Origin: UBA1259 sp964453915
Lineage (GTDB): Bacteria > Bacillota > Clostridia > Christensenellales > Borkfalkiaceae
Assembly (NCBI GenBank): GCA_964453915.1
Contig: CAYVPW010000016.1
Coordinates: 1 to 26,820 of the forward strand
Reading direction: 5' to 3'
DNA: 26,820 nucleotides
The notes beneath the pieces were generated by a model. The model ran no database searches. It had not been told where the DNA came from and saw only the letters and a program-made list of their open reading frames with translations. Shown one piece after another: positions 6,809-14,597 of this stretch; within the stretch, counting starts at the first letter, position 1, and each line of letters opens with the position of its first letter. The position numbers were made by a program, and so were the translations under genes.

Positions 6809-7396
6809 TTATTTCAATTTTTCCCATTTTTGATCTTTTTCGCTCAAAGAAAGCGGCGTCCCGTCTTTAAGCGTATAGCCGGCAGCACTTGCGGTGCCGT
6901 CGTACTCTCCTATCACTTCGGGCCACTCTATACCTATCGCAGGGTCGTTCCAAGCAAGACCGCCCTCGTCGTTAGGATGATAAAAATCCGTCACTTTATA
7001 ACAAAACTCGGCGGTTTCGGATAAAACCAAAAAGCCGTGAGCAAAGCCTTCCGATATGTAAAACTGTTTTTTATTCTCTTCGCTAAGTTCAACGCCAAAC
7101 CATTTTCCGAAGGTTTTAGAATTTTTTCTCATATCAACGGCAACGTCGAAAACCTTGCCTTTAATAACCCTTACCAACTTTCCTTGCGGAAAATTTTTTT
7201 GAAAGTGCAAACCGCGAAGCACTCCCTTTACACTCATAGATTGATTATCTTGCACGAAAACCATATTCAACCCGTTTTCTTTCATATCGTTTAAATTATA
7301 GGTTTCCATAAAATATCCCCGGCTGTCCCCGTGAACTGCCGGTTGTATAACGTAAAGCCCTTCTATGGGCGCTTTTTCCACTTTAATTTGAGACAT
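6809..7396 (-). CDS. rfbC: dTDP-4-dehydrorhamnose 3,5-epimerase
   Basis: This enzyme epimerises C3 and C5 of dTDP-4-keto-6-deoxyglucose, the third step to dTDP-L-rhamnose, in the cytosol. The 195-residue cupin has DSRGYFMETYN near the start, the catalytic His in VLRGLHFQ (His64), FDVAVDMRKNS, the ISEGFAHGFLVLS block and the active-site Tyr in EFCYKVTDFY (Tyr133). Length fits the family. An in-frame GTG six bases upstream is excluded because its first base is the last G of the GAGGAG ribosome site; the ATG at 7396 is spaced five bases from it. It lies 13 bases after rfbD in the same operon. Confidence 0.95.
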   Translation of the reverse strand: MSQIKVEKAPIEGLYVIQPAVHGDSRGYFMETYNLNDMKENGLNMVFVQDNQSMSVKGVLRGLHFQKNFPQGKLVRVIKGKVFDVAVDMRKNSKTFGKWFGVELSEENKKQFYISEGFAHGFLVLSETAEFCYKVTDFYHPNDEGGLAWNDPAIGIEWPEVIGEYDGTASAAGYTLKDGTPLSLSEKDQKWEKLK

Positions 7397-7409
7397 AATC
7401 ACTCCTCAA

Positions 7410-8273
7410 CTATATTTCTTCTATTGCCTGTAAATATCTTTTTAATGCATCTTTCCAATCGGGAAGCCGTGAAAAACCTTTTTCGCCCAACTTGCTTTTA
7501 TCTAGCCTAGAGTTAAACGGACGCGCCGCCTTGTTCATTCCGTATTCCTTAGTAGATACGGGGCAAACCTTTGTTTTCAATCCCGCTTGTCGATAAATTT
7601 CTACCGTAAAATCATACCAAGAAATATATCCGCCCTCGTTAGTTGCGTGATAATATCCGTATTTTTCGGTTTCTATCATATCCACCAACAAAACGGATAA
7701 ATCAAGCGTGTAAGTAGGCGTTCCTATCTGGTCGTTTACAACCCTTACCGTATCGAATTTTTTACCCACGTTAAGCATTGTTTTTATAAAGTTCTTACCG
7801 TTAACGCCGAATACCCACGCTATTCTAACGATAAAGTATTTATCTAATAGAGAAGAAACGGCAAGTTCGCCTTTCAGTTTACTCTCTCCGTAAACGTTGA
7901 GAGGTTTATAATCTTTACAATCGGGTTGCCACGGAGCAGTTCCGTTTCCGTCAAAAACGTAATCGGTAGAAATATACGTCATTTTACAATCGATTTTTTT
8001 ACAAACTTTAGCGATATTTTCCGTACCGACGTAGTTAATTTGCATCACCTTTTCGTAATTATCTTTTTCTTCCGCAAGATCAACGGCGGTCCACGCCGCA
8101 CAGTGTATAACCGCATCAGGTTTTTCGTTGGTTATCACTCTGTCTACCGAATCAAAATCGGTAACGTCCATTTCTTCTACGTCCACACCTACGGGCTTAT
8201 GCCCTCTTTTTAAAAGTTCGTTTACCACGTCGTGCCCTAGTTGACCTTTTACACCCGTTACTAAAACTTTCAT
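7410..8273 (-). CDS. rfbD: dTDP-4-dehydrorhamnose reductase
   Basis: This NAD(P)H-dependent short-chain reductase makes dTDP-L-rhamnose in the last step of the pathway. From the chosen ATG it has 287 residues, with the nucleotide loop TGVKGQLG (6-13), YISTDYVFDG (101-110) and the catalytic YGESK with Tyr128 and Lys132. It ends with the usual ARPFNSRLDKSKL pattern. The ATG at 8273 is one base downstream of the rfbB stop, which suits coupled translation; an ATG 15 bases further upstream lies inside rfbB and has no ribosome site. Confidence 0.94.
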   Translation of the reverse strand: MKVLVTGVKGQLGHDVVNELLKRGHKPVGVDVEEMDVTDFDSVDRVITNEKPDAVIHCAAWTAVDLAEEKDNYEKVMQINYVGTENIAKVCKKIDCKMTYISTDYVFDGNGTAPWQPDCKDYKPLNVYGESKLKGELAVSSLLDKYFIVRIAWVFGVNGKNFIKTMLNVGKKFDTVRVVNDQIGTPTYTLDLSVLLVDMIETEKYGYYHATNEGGYISWYDFTVEIYRQAGLKTKVCPVSTKEYGMNKAARPFNSRLDKSKLGEKGFSRLPDWKDALKRYLQAIEEI

Positions 8274-8274
8274 T

Positions 8275-9294
8275 TTATCTGTTCCCATACATTTTTTCGT
8301 AATAATTTTGATATTCGCCGGAAATAATGGTTTCCCACCATTCTCTATTATCTAAATACCATTTTATAGTCTTTTTTATACCGTCTTCAAACTTTGTTTC
8401 AGGATACCATCCCAGTTCGTTTTTAATCTTTTCGGGGTCGATAGCGTAGCGCATATCGTGCCCTTTTCTGTCCTTTACGTAAGTAATCAAACTTTCGGGC
8501 TTACCTAGTGCGTTGCAAATAATTTTTACAATGTCTATATTTCTCTTTTCGTTGTGCCCGCCAACGTTATACACTTCACCTACTCTTCCGTCGTGAATAA
8601 TCATATCTATCGCTTTACAATGGTCTTCAACGTATAACCAATCTCTCACGTTAAGCCCTTCTCCGTACACGGGAAGCGGCTTGTCGTTAAGGGCGTTTGC
8701 AATCATAAGCGGAATTAGTTTTTCCGGAAAATGGTAAGGTCCGTAATTATTAGAACATCTCGATATAGATACGGGAAGTCCGTACGTTCTGTGATAAGCC
8801 AAAACCAACAAATCCGCACCGGCTTTAGAACTGCTGTACGGGCTACTTGTATGTATAGGCGTTTCTTCTGTAAAGAAAAGGTCGGGTCTGTCTAACGGAA
8901 GGTCTCCGTATACTTCGTCCGTAGAAACTTGATGATATCTTTTTATCCCGAACTTTCGGCAAGCGTTCATAAGGTTTGCCGTTCCCATTATATTAGTTTC
9001 TAAAAATACGTCCGGATTTTCTATACTCCTGTCAACGTGGCTTTCTGCAGCAAAGTTTACTACCATGTCCGGCTTTTCTTCTAAAAAAAGTTTTTCAACT
9101 GCTTCTTTATCGCAAATGTCTGCTTTTACAAATCTAAAATTAGGATTATCCAAAACGCTTTTTAGCGTAGATAAATTCCCTGCATACGTAAGTTTATCCA
9201 AACAAACGATTCTATATTCCGGATGTTTTTTCATTTCGTAAAAAATAAAATTACTGCCGATAAACCCTGCTCCGCCTGTGACGATTATTGTCAT
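8275..9294 (-). CDS. rfbB: dTDP-glucose 4,6-dehydratase
   Basis: Converts dTDP-glucose to dTDP-4-keto-6-deoxyglucose with bound NAD+, the second step of dTDP-rhamnose synthesis. The 339-residue protein starts MTIIVTGGAGFIGSNF, with the NAD loop GGAGFIG at 7-13, the catalytic triad region STDEVYGD (Asp126, Glu127) and YSSSK (Tyr153, Lys157), followed by the sugar-nucleotide segment RCSNNYGPYHFPEKLIPL. I use this start because GGAGAGG precedes it and because the longer frame begins inside the -35 box. It is first in the operon rfbB-rfbD-rfbC. The glucose-1-phosphate thymidylyltransferase gene rfbA, which often accompanies these, is not in the window. Confidence 0.95.
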   Translation of the reverse strand: MTIIVTGGAGFIGSNFIFYEMKKHPEYRIVCLDKLTYAGNLSTLKSVLDNPNFRFVKADICDKEAVEKLFLEEKPDMVVNFAAESHVDRSIENPDVFLETNIMGTANLMNACRKFGIKRYHQVSTDEVYGDLPLDRPDLFFTEETPIHTSSPYSSSKAGADLLVLAYHRTYGLPVSISRCSNNYGPYHFPEKLIPLMIANALNDKPLPVYGEGLNVRDWLYVEDHCKAIDMIIHDGRVGEVYNVGGHNEKRNIDIVKIICNALGKPESLITYVKDRKGHDMRYAIDPEKIKNELGWYPETKFEDGIKKTIKWYLDNREWWETIISGEYQNYYEKMYGNR

Positions 9295-9337
9295 AAACCT
9301 CTCCACCGTCTTTATATAATAATCAAAATTCAATATA

Positions 9338-9366
9338 ATTTTATCATACTGTGCCTCGAATATCAA
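9338..9366 (-). promoter_or_regulatory. promoter of rfbBDC operon
   Basis: Minus strand TTGATA (9361-9366), 17-base spacer and TAAAAT (9338-9343), about 45 bases before the rfbB ATG. Confidence 0.7.
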
Positions 9367-9384
9367 GCATTAATTTGGTGTTTA

Positions 9385-9474
9385 ATGCCAAGTATTATAG
9401 TTGCATATTCGCAGACGTTTGGGAAATTAAAAAAACAAGGATTTTTTAATAAAGAACAAGAAGAAAACAAATAA
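9385..9474 (+). CDS. doubtful 29-codon ORF before an orphan terminator
   Basis: A short plus-strand frame encodes a peptide ending GKLKKQGFFNKEQEENK with a lysine- and glutamate-rich tail. It has no convincing ribosome site (TTTGGTG is the closest) and no clear promoter. Its only support is that a strong plus-strand terminator follows 17 bases after its stop with no other gene to serve. It might be a small protein, the tail of a deleted gene, or chance. Confidence 0.2.
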   Translation: MPSIIVAYSQTFGKLKKQGFFNKEQEENK

Positions 9475-9490
9475 TTGTTAAATACACTTA

Positions 9491-9519
9491 AGGCGCTACT
9501 TTACGTAGCGCCTTTTTTT
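9491..9519 (+). terminator. plus-strand intrinsic terminator without an obvious gene
   Basis: AGGCGCTAC and GTAGCGCCT form a perfect nine-pair stem (9491-9499 with 9505-9513), loop TTTAC, followed by seven T. The minus strand lacks a T tract after the stem, so it does not serve the genes on that strand. Confidence 0.85.
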
Positions 9520-9521
9520 CG

Positions 9522-9899
9522 TTATAAAACGTTTTCAAAACTCACCTTAAACGTTTTTGGAATCTGTTCGGATAACTCTTTTAATACTTCTATTTTAGAA
9601 ATTGCGTCATTCCACTCTTTATCTCTTACAAGCGTCACAGCTTCGGACAGCCACAAGTCTATCTCTTTAATATCGTTATGCGGAATGAATATATGAAGTA
9701 CCTTCTTTTTATCTAACCAGTTTTTTTGAACTGCCAAAACGTCGTCTTTCACGGCTTGTTCCGAATCGACCTTTTCGTATAATTCGTCCAAAACTACATC
9801 AAACTCCGCAAACTGTTTTTCTACAAAGCGCGTTTCGTAAATAGAGCCCGCAATCAAAACAGCCAAGGCACATAACATAGAAACTAGCGATTTTACCAT
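9522..9899 (-). CDS. DUF4363 family protein
   Basis: A 125-residue protein with an N-terminal hydrophobic segment (about residues 4-20) as a signal anchor and then an alpha-helical extracytoplasmic part with motifs KNWLDKKKVLHIFIPHNDI and LVRDKEWNDAISKIEVLKEL, typical of DUF4363. It overlaps the end of the DUF421 gene by seven bases (a TAA inside ATGGTAA), has a good GAGGAG site, and the two families are regularly paired in Firmicutes. The function is not established; a membrane-associated complex with the DUF421 partner is inference. Confidence 0.82.
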   Translation of the reverse strand: MVKSLVSMLCALAVLIAGSIYETRFVEKQFAEFDVVLDELYEKVDSEQAVKDDVLAVQKNWLDKKKVLHIFIPHNDIKEIDLWLSEAVTLVRDKEWNDAISKIEVLKELSEQIPKTFKVSFENVL

Positions 9900-10579
9900 T
9901 TAATCTCCTCACCTAATTGCACGTTTATTATTTCGTATTTTTTATTTTTGCCCTTCAAATAGGCGCGACCGTTTCCGTCAACCGTTAAAACCTCTGTTTT
10001 TTTCACGTTGACTCCGTTTTCTTTTAATATACTCTCTAATCGACTTTTATCGATTTTTAAAACGGAAAGATTTTTATTTTCTATTTTGCCGTCGCTAATC
10101 AAAATTAAGGGCAAACCGTTTCTTTTATCCGTTCTTTGCGTGTTTTCTAAAGTAGAAAGTTTGCCGTTAGATTCAAATATAGCATAATCTACGTCGTCTA
10201 AAGAAAAATATCCCGCAGACCGCATAGACTCTATCAAATCATCTAATCCCATATTGTTTTTCTTTAACTCTTTTATATCAACTCCGTTTTTATTTATTAC
10301 TATGCTCGGTTTTCCCGAAACGATAAGTTTAGCAACTCTTCCGCCTTGCTCTATAAAAGATAACAGTTGGTGCAAAACGAATAAAGCCAAAATAGCAACG
10401 ATACCGTATATAAGCGGAATAGAAACGTCCGCCATAGGCACGCACGCTAAATCCGCTATGATAAGCGTAATTACAAATTCAAACGGCTGCATTTCGCCTA
10501 TTTGTCTTTTCCCCATCAAGCGCATTACTATTATAAGGGTTATAAAAATAATAAGCGTTCTTATCAACGTCACTGCCAT
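9893..10579 (-). CDS. DUF421 (YetF-type) membrane protein
   Basis: The protein starts with three transmembrane helices, with the family hallmark RLMGKRQIGEMQPFEFVITL between the first and second, followed by two cytosolic DUF421/YetF-like alpha-beta domains (VSGKPSIVINKNGVDIKELKKN, then LDDLIESMRSAGYFSLDDVDYAIFE). I choose the ATG at 10579 (228 residues). An upstream ATG at 10639 would overlap the -35 and spacer of the divergent folate promoter and would add a basic stretch before the first helix. Family function is unclear; some members influence spore or envelope properties. It forms an operon with DUF4363. Confidence 0.85.
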   Translation of the reverse strand: MAVTLIRTLIIFITLIIVMRLMGKRQIGEMQPFEFVITLIIADLACVPMADVSIPLIYGIVAILALFVLHQLLSFIEQGGRVAKLIVSGKPSIVINKNGVDIKELKKNNMGLDDLIESMRSAGYFSLDDVDYAIFESNGKLSTLENTQRTDKRNGLPLILISDGKIENKNLSVLKIDKSRLESILKENGVNVKKTEVLTVDGNGRAYLKGKNKKYEIINVQLGEEIKW

Positions 10580-10626
10580 AATAACTATTATCTTAAAAAC
10601 CCGAATTTTTATGCCTATCAATTTTC

Positions 10627-10656
10627 TTGACACTTGCATTCTGCAAATGCTATTAT
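10627..10656 (+). promoter_or_regulatory. promoter of the THF-riboswitch / folT transcript
   Basis: TTGACA (10627-10632), 18-base spacer, TATTAT (10651-10656). Transcription would start just before the riboswitch. Confidence 0.75.
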
Positions 10657-10668
10657 AAATAAAAAAAG

Positions 10669-10756
10669 AGTAGTAAAGGCGCGTAAAGTGTTGCGAAATG
10701 GGATGTCGTTCGCAAACGAAAGGTTTTTACCTGCGGTGCCTTTGCGCGTCCGCTAT
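10669..10756 (+). ncRNA. tetrahydrofolate (THF-I) riboswitch
   Basis: The stretch contains hallmark THF-I elements: GCGTAAAGTG, GAAATGGGATGTCGTTCG and then CTGCGGTGCC and GCGTCCGCT near the 3' end, in the order known from folT and folE leaders. The AAAGGC near the 5' side pairs with GCCTTT near the 3' side, and TAG with CTA closes the outer helix. It lies between a good promoter and a folate-family ECF transporter gene, exactly the known context. This RNA senses reduced folates and lowers expression of folate uptake or synthesis genes. Confidence 0.92.
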
Positions 10757-10792
10757 TTTTAATTGCGCACTTTTGCGCCCTTTTAATATCGG

Positions 10793-10817
10793 TCTCTCTT
10801 TTACGGGAGATTTTTTT
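10793..10817 (+). terminator. riboswitch expression platform: terminator hairpin carrying the folT ribosome site
   Basis: TCTCTC (10793-10798) pairs with GGGAGA (10805-10810) and is followed by seven T ending directly at the folT ATG. The GGGAGA arm is also the only plausible Shine-Dalgarno sequence for folT, seven bases before the start. The same hairpin could therefore act by termination, by hiding the ribosome site, or both. Confidence 0.65.
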
Positions 10818-11489
10818 ATGAACAACTTTTTAGTTTCAGCATTCGATTTTTCAGGCATTTTTGCAAACGTACTGTACAACTGGTATTACTACGTTGCTTT
10901 TATCGTTGCACTATCCATTATAATTTTGTTTTTATTACTAAAAAAACCGCAAAGAAGAAACAACTTAAACGGCACTAAAAAAATAGTGTACGTTTCTCTT
11001 TTTTCTGCACTGGCAACCGTTTCTAATATTTTTGATATATCCGTAAGTGCAGAACTTCAAATTTCTCTCATTGCAACGGTCGGATTTATAAGCGGTTATT
11101 TGTTTGGCGGCGGTATAGGGTTTGCCGTTTGTTTTATAGGCGACCTTTTGGGGGCTTTGATAAATCCGCACGGAGTATACAACCCTGTAATCGGGTTGGG
11201 AACGGGGCTTTGGGGATTTGTTCCCGGTGTGATTTATTCTTTTTTTAAGGGAAACGACTACGTAAAACTTGCGCTTTCTTTTTTCATTTGCACGATATTT
11301 ATAAGCGGAATAATAAACACCTTGGGGATTTATTTAATGTATGGAATGGGCAAACATACGTTTGTTTATTATTTGGGATTTATGCCGTTTAAACTAATAG
11401 GCGTTACGGTAAACGCAGCTATTTGCGTTCCTTTAGTTTCTATCTTACCGAGAGTTTTGCCTAAAAATACGTTTTACTTATCCAAATAA
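10818..11489 (+). CDS. folT: folate ECF transporter S component
   Basis: The integral-membrane substrate-binding subunit of an energy-coupling-factor transporter; it would need the shared EcfA/EcfT module encoded elsewhere. From the ATG at 10818 it has 223 residues with an extra N-terminal helix (about residues 20-42), then the S-component core: KKIVYVSLFSALATVSNIFD, the glycine-rich GYLFGGGIGFAVCFIGDLLGALINP and a C-terminal FMPFKLIGVTVNAAICVPL. Folate specificity is inferred from the THF riboswitch directly upstream; the fold alone would allow other vitamins. A longer frame from 10698 would start inside the riboswitch and is not used. Confidence 0.88.
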   Translation: MNNFLVSAFDFSGIFANVLYNWYYYVAFIVALSIIILFLLLKKPQRRNNLNGTKKIVYVSLFSALATVSNIFDISVSAELQISLIATVGFISGYLFGGGIGFAVCFIGDLLGALINPHGVYNPVIGLGTGLWGFVPGVIYSFFKGNDYVKLALSFFICTIFISGIINTLGIYLMYGMGKHTFVYYLGFMPFKLIGVTVNAAICVPLVSILPRVLPKNTFYLSK

Positions 11490-11561
11490 CGCTTTGCACT
11501 TTGGATAACTTGTAATTAGTAAATTCTTAATGATAAAACCTTTTAGAACGGCTTAAAATTG

Positions 11562-11591
11562 TTGATTTGAAAATATGTTTTGTGCTAAAAT
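11562..11591 (+). promoter_or_regulatory. promoter of azlCD
   Basis: TTGATT (11562-11567), 18-base spacer, TAAAAT (11586-11591), 28 bases before the azlC start with a TAGGA ribosome site between. Confidence 0.6.
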
Positions 11592-11619
11592 TGCCTTGTA
11601 AAACCAAGTAGGACAAAAG

Positions 11620-12354
11620 ATGAAAAAAAATTATTCAAATTTAACGTTTAAAAAGGGTATAAAAGACGGATTGCCGATAGGTTTAGGATACTTATCGGTT
11701 TCTTTTGCGTTCGGCGTTAAAGCAAGCGCTTTAGGAATACCTGTTTTAATAACGGCGCTGATTTCTATGACAAACCTTACCTCTGCAGGGCAACTTGCAG
11801 GACTTACAATAATTCACGCGGGCGGAACTTTTTTGGAAATAGCACTTACCCAACTTATTATCAATTCCAGATATTTTTTAATGAGTATTTCTCTTTCTCA
11901 AAAAGCAGACGCAAGTTTTTCTACCGGCGGAAGACTTTTGTGCTCCGCCTTTATCACCGACGAGATTTTTGCAATAGGCTCTTCTTATCCGCTAATAGGC
12001 AAAAAATATTTTTTAGGACTTTCCACGTTGCCGTACGTTGGTTGGACTTGCGGCACCGTGCTTGGCGCACTTATAAGCAACGCTTTGCCGCTAGAAATTC
12101 AGGCGGCGCTCGGAATAGCGCTTTACTCAATGTTTATCGCAATAATAATTCCACCATCCGTAAAATCAATAAGCATACTTTTTACCGTTTTACTAAGTGC
12201 CGGTATAAGCTGTACCTTTTATTACGTACCGCTTCTTAAACAAAACGTTTCTCAAGGGTTCAGCGTTATTATATGCGCAATCGTCGCTTCGGTAGTTGCC
12301 GCACTTTTATTTCCGATAAAATCTAACGATCAAGAAGAAAAGGAGGCTTGCTAA
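11620..12354 (+). CDS. azlC: AzlC family branched-chain amino acid exporter, large subunit
   Basis: A 244-residue polytopic membrane protein of the AzlC family, which together with AzlD exports branched-chain or related amino acids (established for AzlCD/BrnFE). Recognisable features are GIKDGLPIGLGYLSVSFAFG at the start, the SAGQLAG segment with NSRYFLMSISL after it, and FITDEIFAIG. The azlD ATG follows its TAA with no gap. A signal for Lrp-type control is not visible. Confidence 0.92.
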   Translation: MKKNYSNLTFKKGIKDGLPIGLGYLSVSFAFGVKASALGIPVLITALISMTNLTSAGQLAGLTIIHAGGTFLEIALTQLIINSRYFLMSISLSQKADASFSTGGRLLCSAFITDEIFAIGSSYPLIGKKYFLGLSTLPYVGWTCGTVLGALISNALPLEIQAALGIALYSMFIAIIIPPSVKSISILFTVLLSAGISCTFYYVPLLKQNVSQGFSVIICAIVASVVAALLFPIKSNDQEEKEAC

Positions 12355-12663
12355 ATGGACTATTTAAGAATGGTTTTTATGGTGCTTACAATGGCGGGCG
12401 TGACCTATCTTATAAGAACGATACCTATGTTGTTTATAAGAAAAAAAATAACTAATAACTTTATTTGCAGCCTTTTATATTATATCCCATACGCCGTTTT
12501 ATCCGCGATGACTTTTCCTTATATATTTTATTCAACGAATAATTTTTGGACGGCGTTAATAGGAACCGTGGTTGCTCTAATTTCCGCAATGACCTTAAAA
12601 AAACTTATAATAGTTGCACTTTTAACTTGCCTTGCCGTTCTTATTGCGGGATTTATATTGTAA
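12355..12663 (+). CDS. azlD: AzlD family exporter small subunit
   Basis: A 102-residue protein with about four membrane helices. The N-terminal VTYLIRTIPMLFIRKKI and the following LLYYIPYAVLSAMTFPYIF match AzlD/BrnE, the obligatory small partner of AzlC. Its ATG is directly adjacent to the azlC stop, and AAGGAGG in the azlC tail provides the ribosome site. Ends the operon before a strong terminator. Confidence 0.9.
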   Translation: MDYLRMVFMVLTMAGVTYLIRTIPMLFIRKKITNNFICSLLYYIPYAVLSAMTFPYIFYSTNNFWTALIGTVVALISAMTLKKLIIVALLTCLAVLIAGFIL

Positions 12664-12690
12664 ATAAAAGTTTTTTTAAATTAAAAGCAA

Positions 12691-12727
12691 AAAGGGTTGA
12701 GATTTTTCTCAACCCTTTGATTTTTTT
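12691..12727. terminator. bidirectional terminator between azlD and rubredoxin
   Basis: A perfect 12-pair stem AAAGGGTTGAGA / TCTCAACCCTTT (12691-12702 with 12707-12718) with loop TTTT. It is followed by GATTTTTTT on the plus strand and by TTGCTTTTAATTT on the minus strand, suiting the two convergent operons. Confidence 0.85.
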
Positions 12728-12734
12728 GTTTTTA

Positions 12735-12896
12735 TTATTCCGCTTTACTAAAACTGTCTTTACCTACTGCACATAAAGGACAAGCGTAGTCTTCCGGCAA
12801 ATCGCTAAACTTTGTTCCTGCGGGAATTCCGTTATCAGGTTCACCCACCGCTTCGTCATATTCGTATCCGCATACGTCGCATACGTACTTACTCAT
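12735..12896 (-). CDS. rubredoxin
   Basis: A 53-residue one-iron electron carrier. The four iron ligands are Cys6 and Cys9 in YVCDVCGYEYD and Cys39 and Cys42 in YACPLCAVGK, with the usual GTKFSDLPEDY between them. An AAAAGGAG ribosome site precedes the ATG. It is the third gene of the oxygen-defence cluster and is the expected electron donor for both the superoxide reductase and the flavodiiron protein upstream. Confidence 0.96.
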   Translation of the reverse strand: MSKYVCDVCGYEYDEAVGEPDNGIPAGTKFSDLPEDYACPLCAVGKDSFSKAE

Positions 12897-12920
12897 TATC
12901 TTTTTCTCCTTTTTTAATAA

Positions 12921-13301
12921 TTAAAATTCTTTTTTCCAAAGCCCATGAAGGTTGCAATAAGCGTAAACAGCAATCGGCTTTTCACCGCAAAGCGCAAAAC
13001 TTACGGTAGGCTTATCGCCTGCGTTTAGAACCTTTCTTTGTCCGCCGCAATCAGTTAAAAGATAAACCCAGTTAATCTTATGCTCTTCCGTCATCGGGTG
13101 CTCTATAGAACCTACGTTTACGACCACTTTATCTCCGTTGGTTTCCACTTGGGGAACGTGCTTTTCTTTACTTGCATCGGTCACGCCGGCTTCTAACTTG
13201 TTCATTTTTTGTCCACAACAAAAAACGGGAACTCCGCTGTCTTCTATAAGTCCCACAACGTTTTTACAATGTTCACAAATATAAAATTTAGTTTCTCTCA
13301 T
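12921..13301 (-). CDS. dfx: desulfoferrodoxin (superoxide reductase, 2Fe type)
   Basis: Reduces superoxide to hydrogen peroxide without making oxygen, a defence used by anaerobes. The 126-residue protein has both iron sites: the N-terminal desulforedoxin centre with Cys9, Cys12, Cys28 and Cys29, and the catalytic centre with EKHVP (Glu46, Lys47, His48), His68, His74 and CNLHG (Cys116, His119). All ligands expected of a class I, two-iron enzyme are present. It lies between the flavodiiron protein and rubredoxin genes in one operon with a short 39-base gap carrying AAGGAG. Confidence 0.95.
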   Translation of the reverse strand: MRETKFYICEHCKNVVGLIEDSGVPVFCCGQKMNKLEAGVTDASKEKHVPQVETNGDKVVVNVGSIEHPMTEEHKINWVYLLTDCGGQRKVLNAGDKPTVSFALCGEKPIAVYAYCNLHGLWKKEF

Positions 13302-13340
13302 ATTTTTCTCCTTAATTATTTCACGCTTTATAGCGATTTT

Positions 13341-14492
13341 TTATTTACTTAATTCTTTTGCCAAATCGGCTATCTGCAACTCGTTTTCTTTAGATAAAGA
13401 AGAAGTTATTTTAACTTCCGTTTGCGCATAAATTAAATCTTTGCTTTTTTCAAGCATACCCTTCATTATTTTAGTAGCCATAGGCGCCCAACTTCCGTTT
13501 TCTATAAACGCAACCGTTCTCTTTTGATAATTGCGCTCCGTTAAATGATTTATAAACTCTCTCATAAACGGAAATATGTCCGCATTATACGTAGTCGTTG
13601 CAAAAACGATTTTATCGTATCTAAAAGCGTCTTCAACGGCTTCCGCCATATCGCATCTGGCAAGGTCGTTCACGGCAACTTTTACACCGTTTTTTTCTAA
13701 TTCTTCCGCCAAAAGCAAAGCGGCTTTTTCCGTATTTCCGTAAACGGAAGTATAAGCAACCGTCACACCCGTTTCTTCAGGCGTATAAGAAGACCACTTA
13801 TCGTATAAATCTAAATAATATCCCAAATCATCATTTAAAACGGGACCGTGCAAAGGACAAATTTTTTCTATATTTAATGCCGCCGCCTTTTTTAATAGGT
13901 TTTGAACCTGCAAACCGTATTTGCCTACTATACCGAAATAATAACGCCTTGCTTCGCACGCCCAGTTTTCTTCAATATCCAACGCACCGAACTTTCCAAA
14001 CCCGTCCGCAGAGAATAAAACCTTATCCTTATTATCGTAAGAAACTATTACTTCGGGCCAATGCACCATAGGAGCAGCAATAAATGTTAACTCTCTTCCG
14101 CCTAAATCTAGCGTAGAGCCTTCTCCTACTACGATTTGCCTTTCTGCAAAATCCGTGCCGAAAAAGTTTTTCATCATAGTAAACGCCTTAGAAGAAGAAA
14201 CTATCTTTGCAAGCGGATATTTTTCCGCAAATTCTTTTATAAGAGCAGAGTGGTCCGGTTCCATATGTTGAACCACCAAATAATCCGGAACTTTTCCTTG
14301 CAACTCGTTTTCTAAATTACTAAACCACTCTTTTTTACATTTTGCGTCTACCGTATCCATAACGGCTATTTTTTCGCCTATTACAAGATAAGAGTTATAC
14401 GCCATTCCGTTAGGAACAACGTATTGCCCCTCGAACAAATCTAAATCTTTATCGTTTACGCCAATATACTTTATTCCGTCAGTTATAACCAT
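13341..14492 (-). CDS. fprA: flavodiiron protein (FprA type oxygen/NO reductase)
   Basis: A cytosolic 383-residue enzyme that reduces oxygen to water (or NO) using rubredoxin electrons. The N-terminal metallo-beta-lactamase-like domain has the di-iron ligands His76, Glu78, Asp80 and His81 (QHMEPDHS), His144 (MVHWPEV), Asp163 (FSADGF) and His215 (CPLHGP). The C-terminal flavodoxin domain starts near residue 243 with the FMN loop YTSVYGNTEKA. No C-terminal rubredoxin extension is fused; a separate rubredoxin gene follows in the operon. First gene, with promoter at 14523-14551. Confidence 0.95.
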   Translation of the reverse strand: MVITDGIKYIGVNDKDLDLFEGQYVVPNGMAYNSYLVIGEKIAVMDTVDAKCKKEWFSNLENELQGKVPDYLVVQHMEPDHSALIKEFAEKYPLAKIVSSSKAFTMMKNFFGTDFAERQIVVGEGSTLDLGGRELTFIAAPMVHWPEVIVSYDNKDKVLFSADGFGKFGALDIEENWACEARRYYFGIVGKYGLQVQNLLKKAAALNIEKICPLHGPVLNDDLGYYLDLYDKWSSYTPEETGVTVAYTSVYGNTEKAALLLAEELEKNGVKVAVNDLARCDMAEAVEDAFRYDKIVFATTTYNADIFPFMREFINHLTERNYQKRTVAFIENGSWAPMATKIMKGMLEKSKDLIYAQTEVKITSSLSKENELQIADLAKELSK

Positions 14493-14522
14493 CTTTATTT
14501 ACTCCGTTCTAAATTCTTTTAT

Positions 14523-14551
14523 ATAATATCATATCAAAATAATTTTATCAA
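14523..14551 (-). promoter_or_regulatory. promoter of the fprA-dfx-rubredoxin operon
   Basis: Minus strand TTGATA (14546-14551), 17-base spacer, TATTAT (14523-14528); the fprA ATG follows about 30 bases on with CGGAG. Confidence 0.65.
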
Positions 14552-14597
14552 GAAAGAAAGTTCAATTTATCAAAATTAATCTCGGGCAGATTTAAGA

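Noticed and set aside
10698..10817. N-terminal extension of FolT from an upstream ATG
   Set aside because: It would lie inside the THF riboswitch and terminator, and the ATG at 10818 has the ribosome site.
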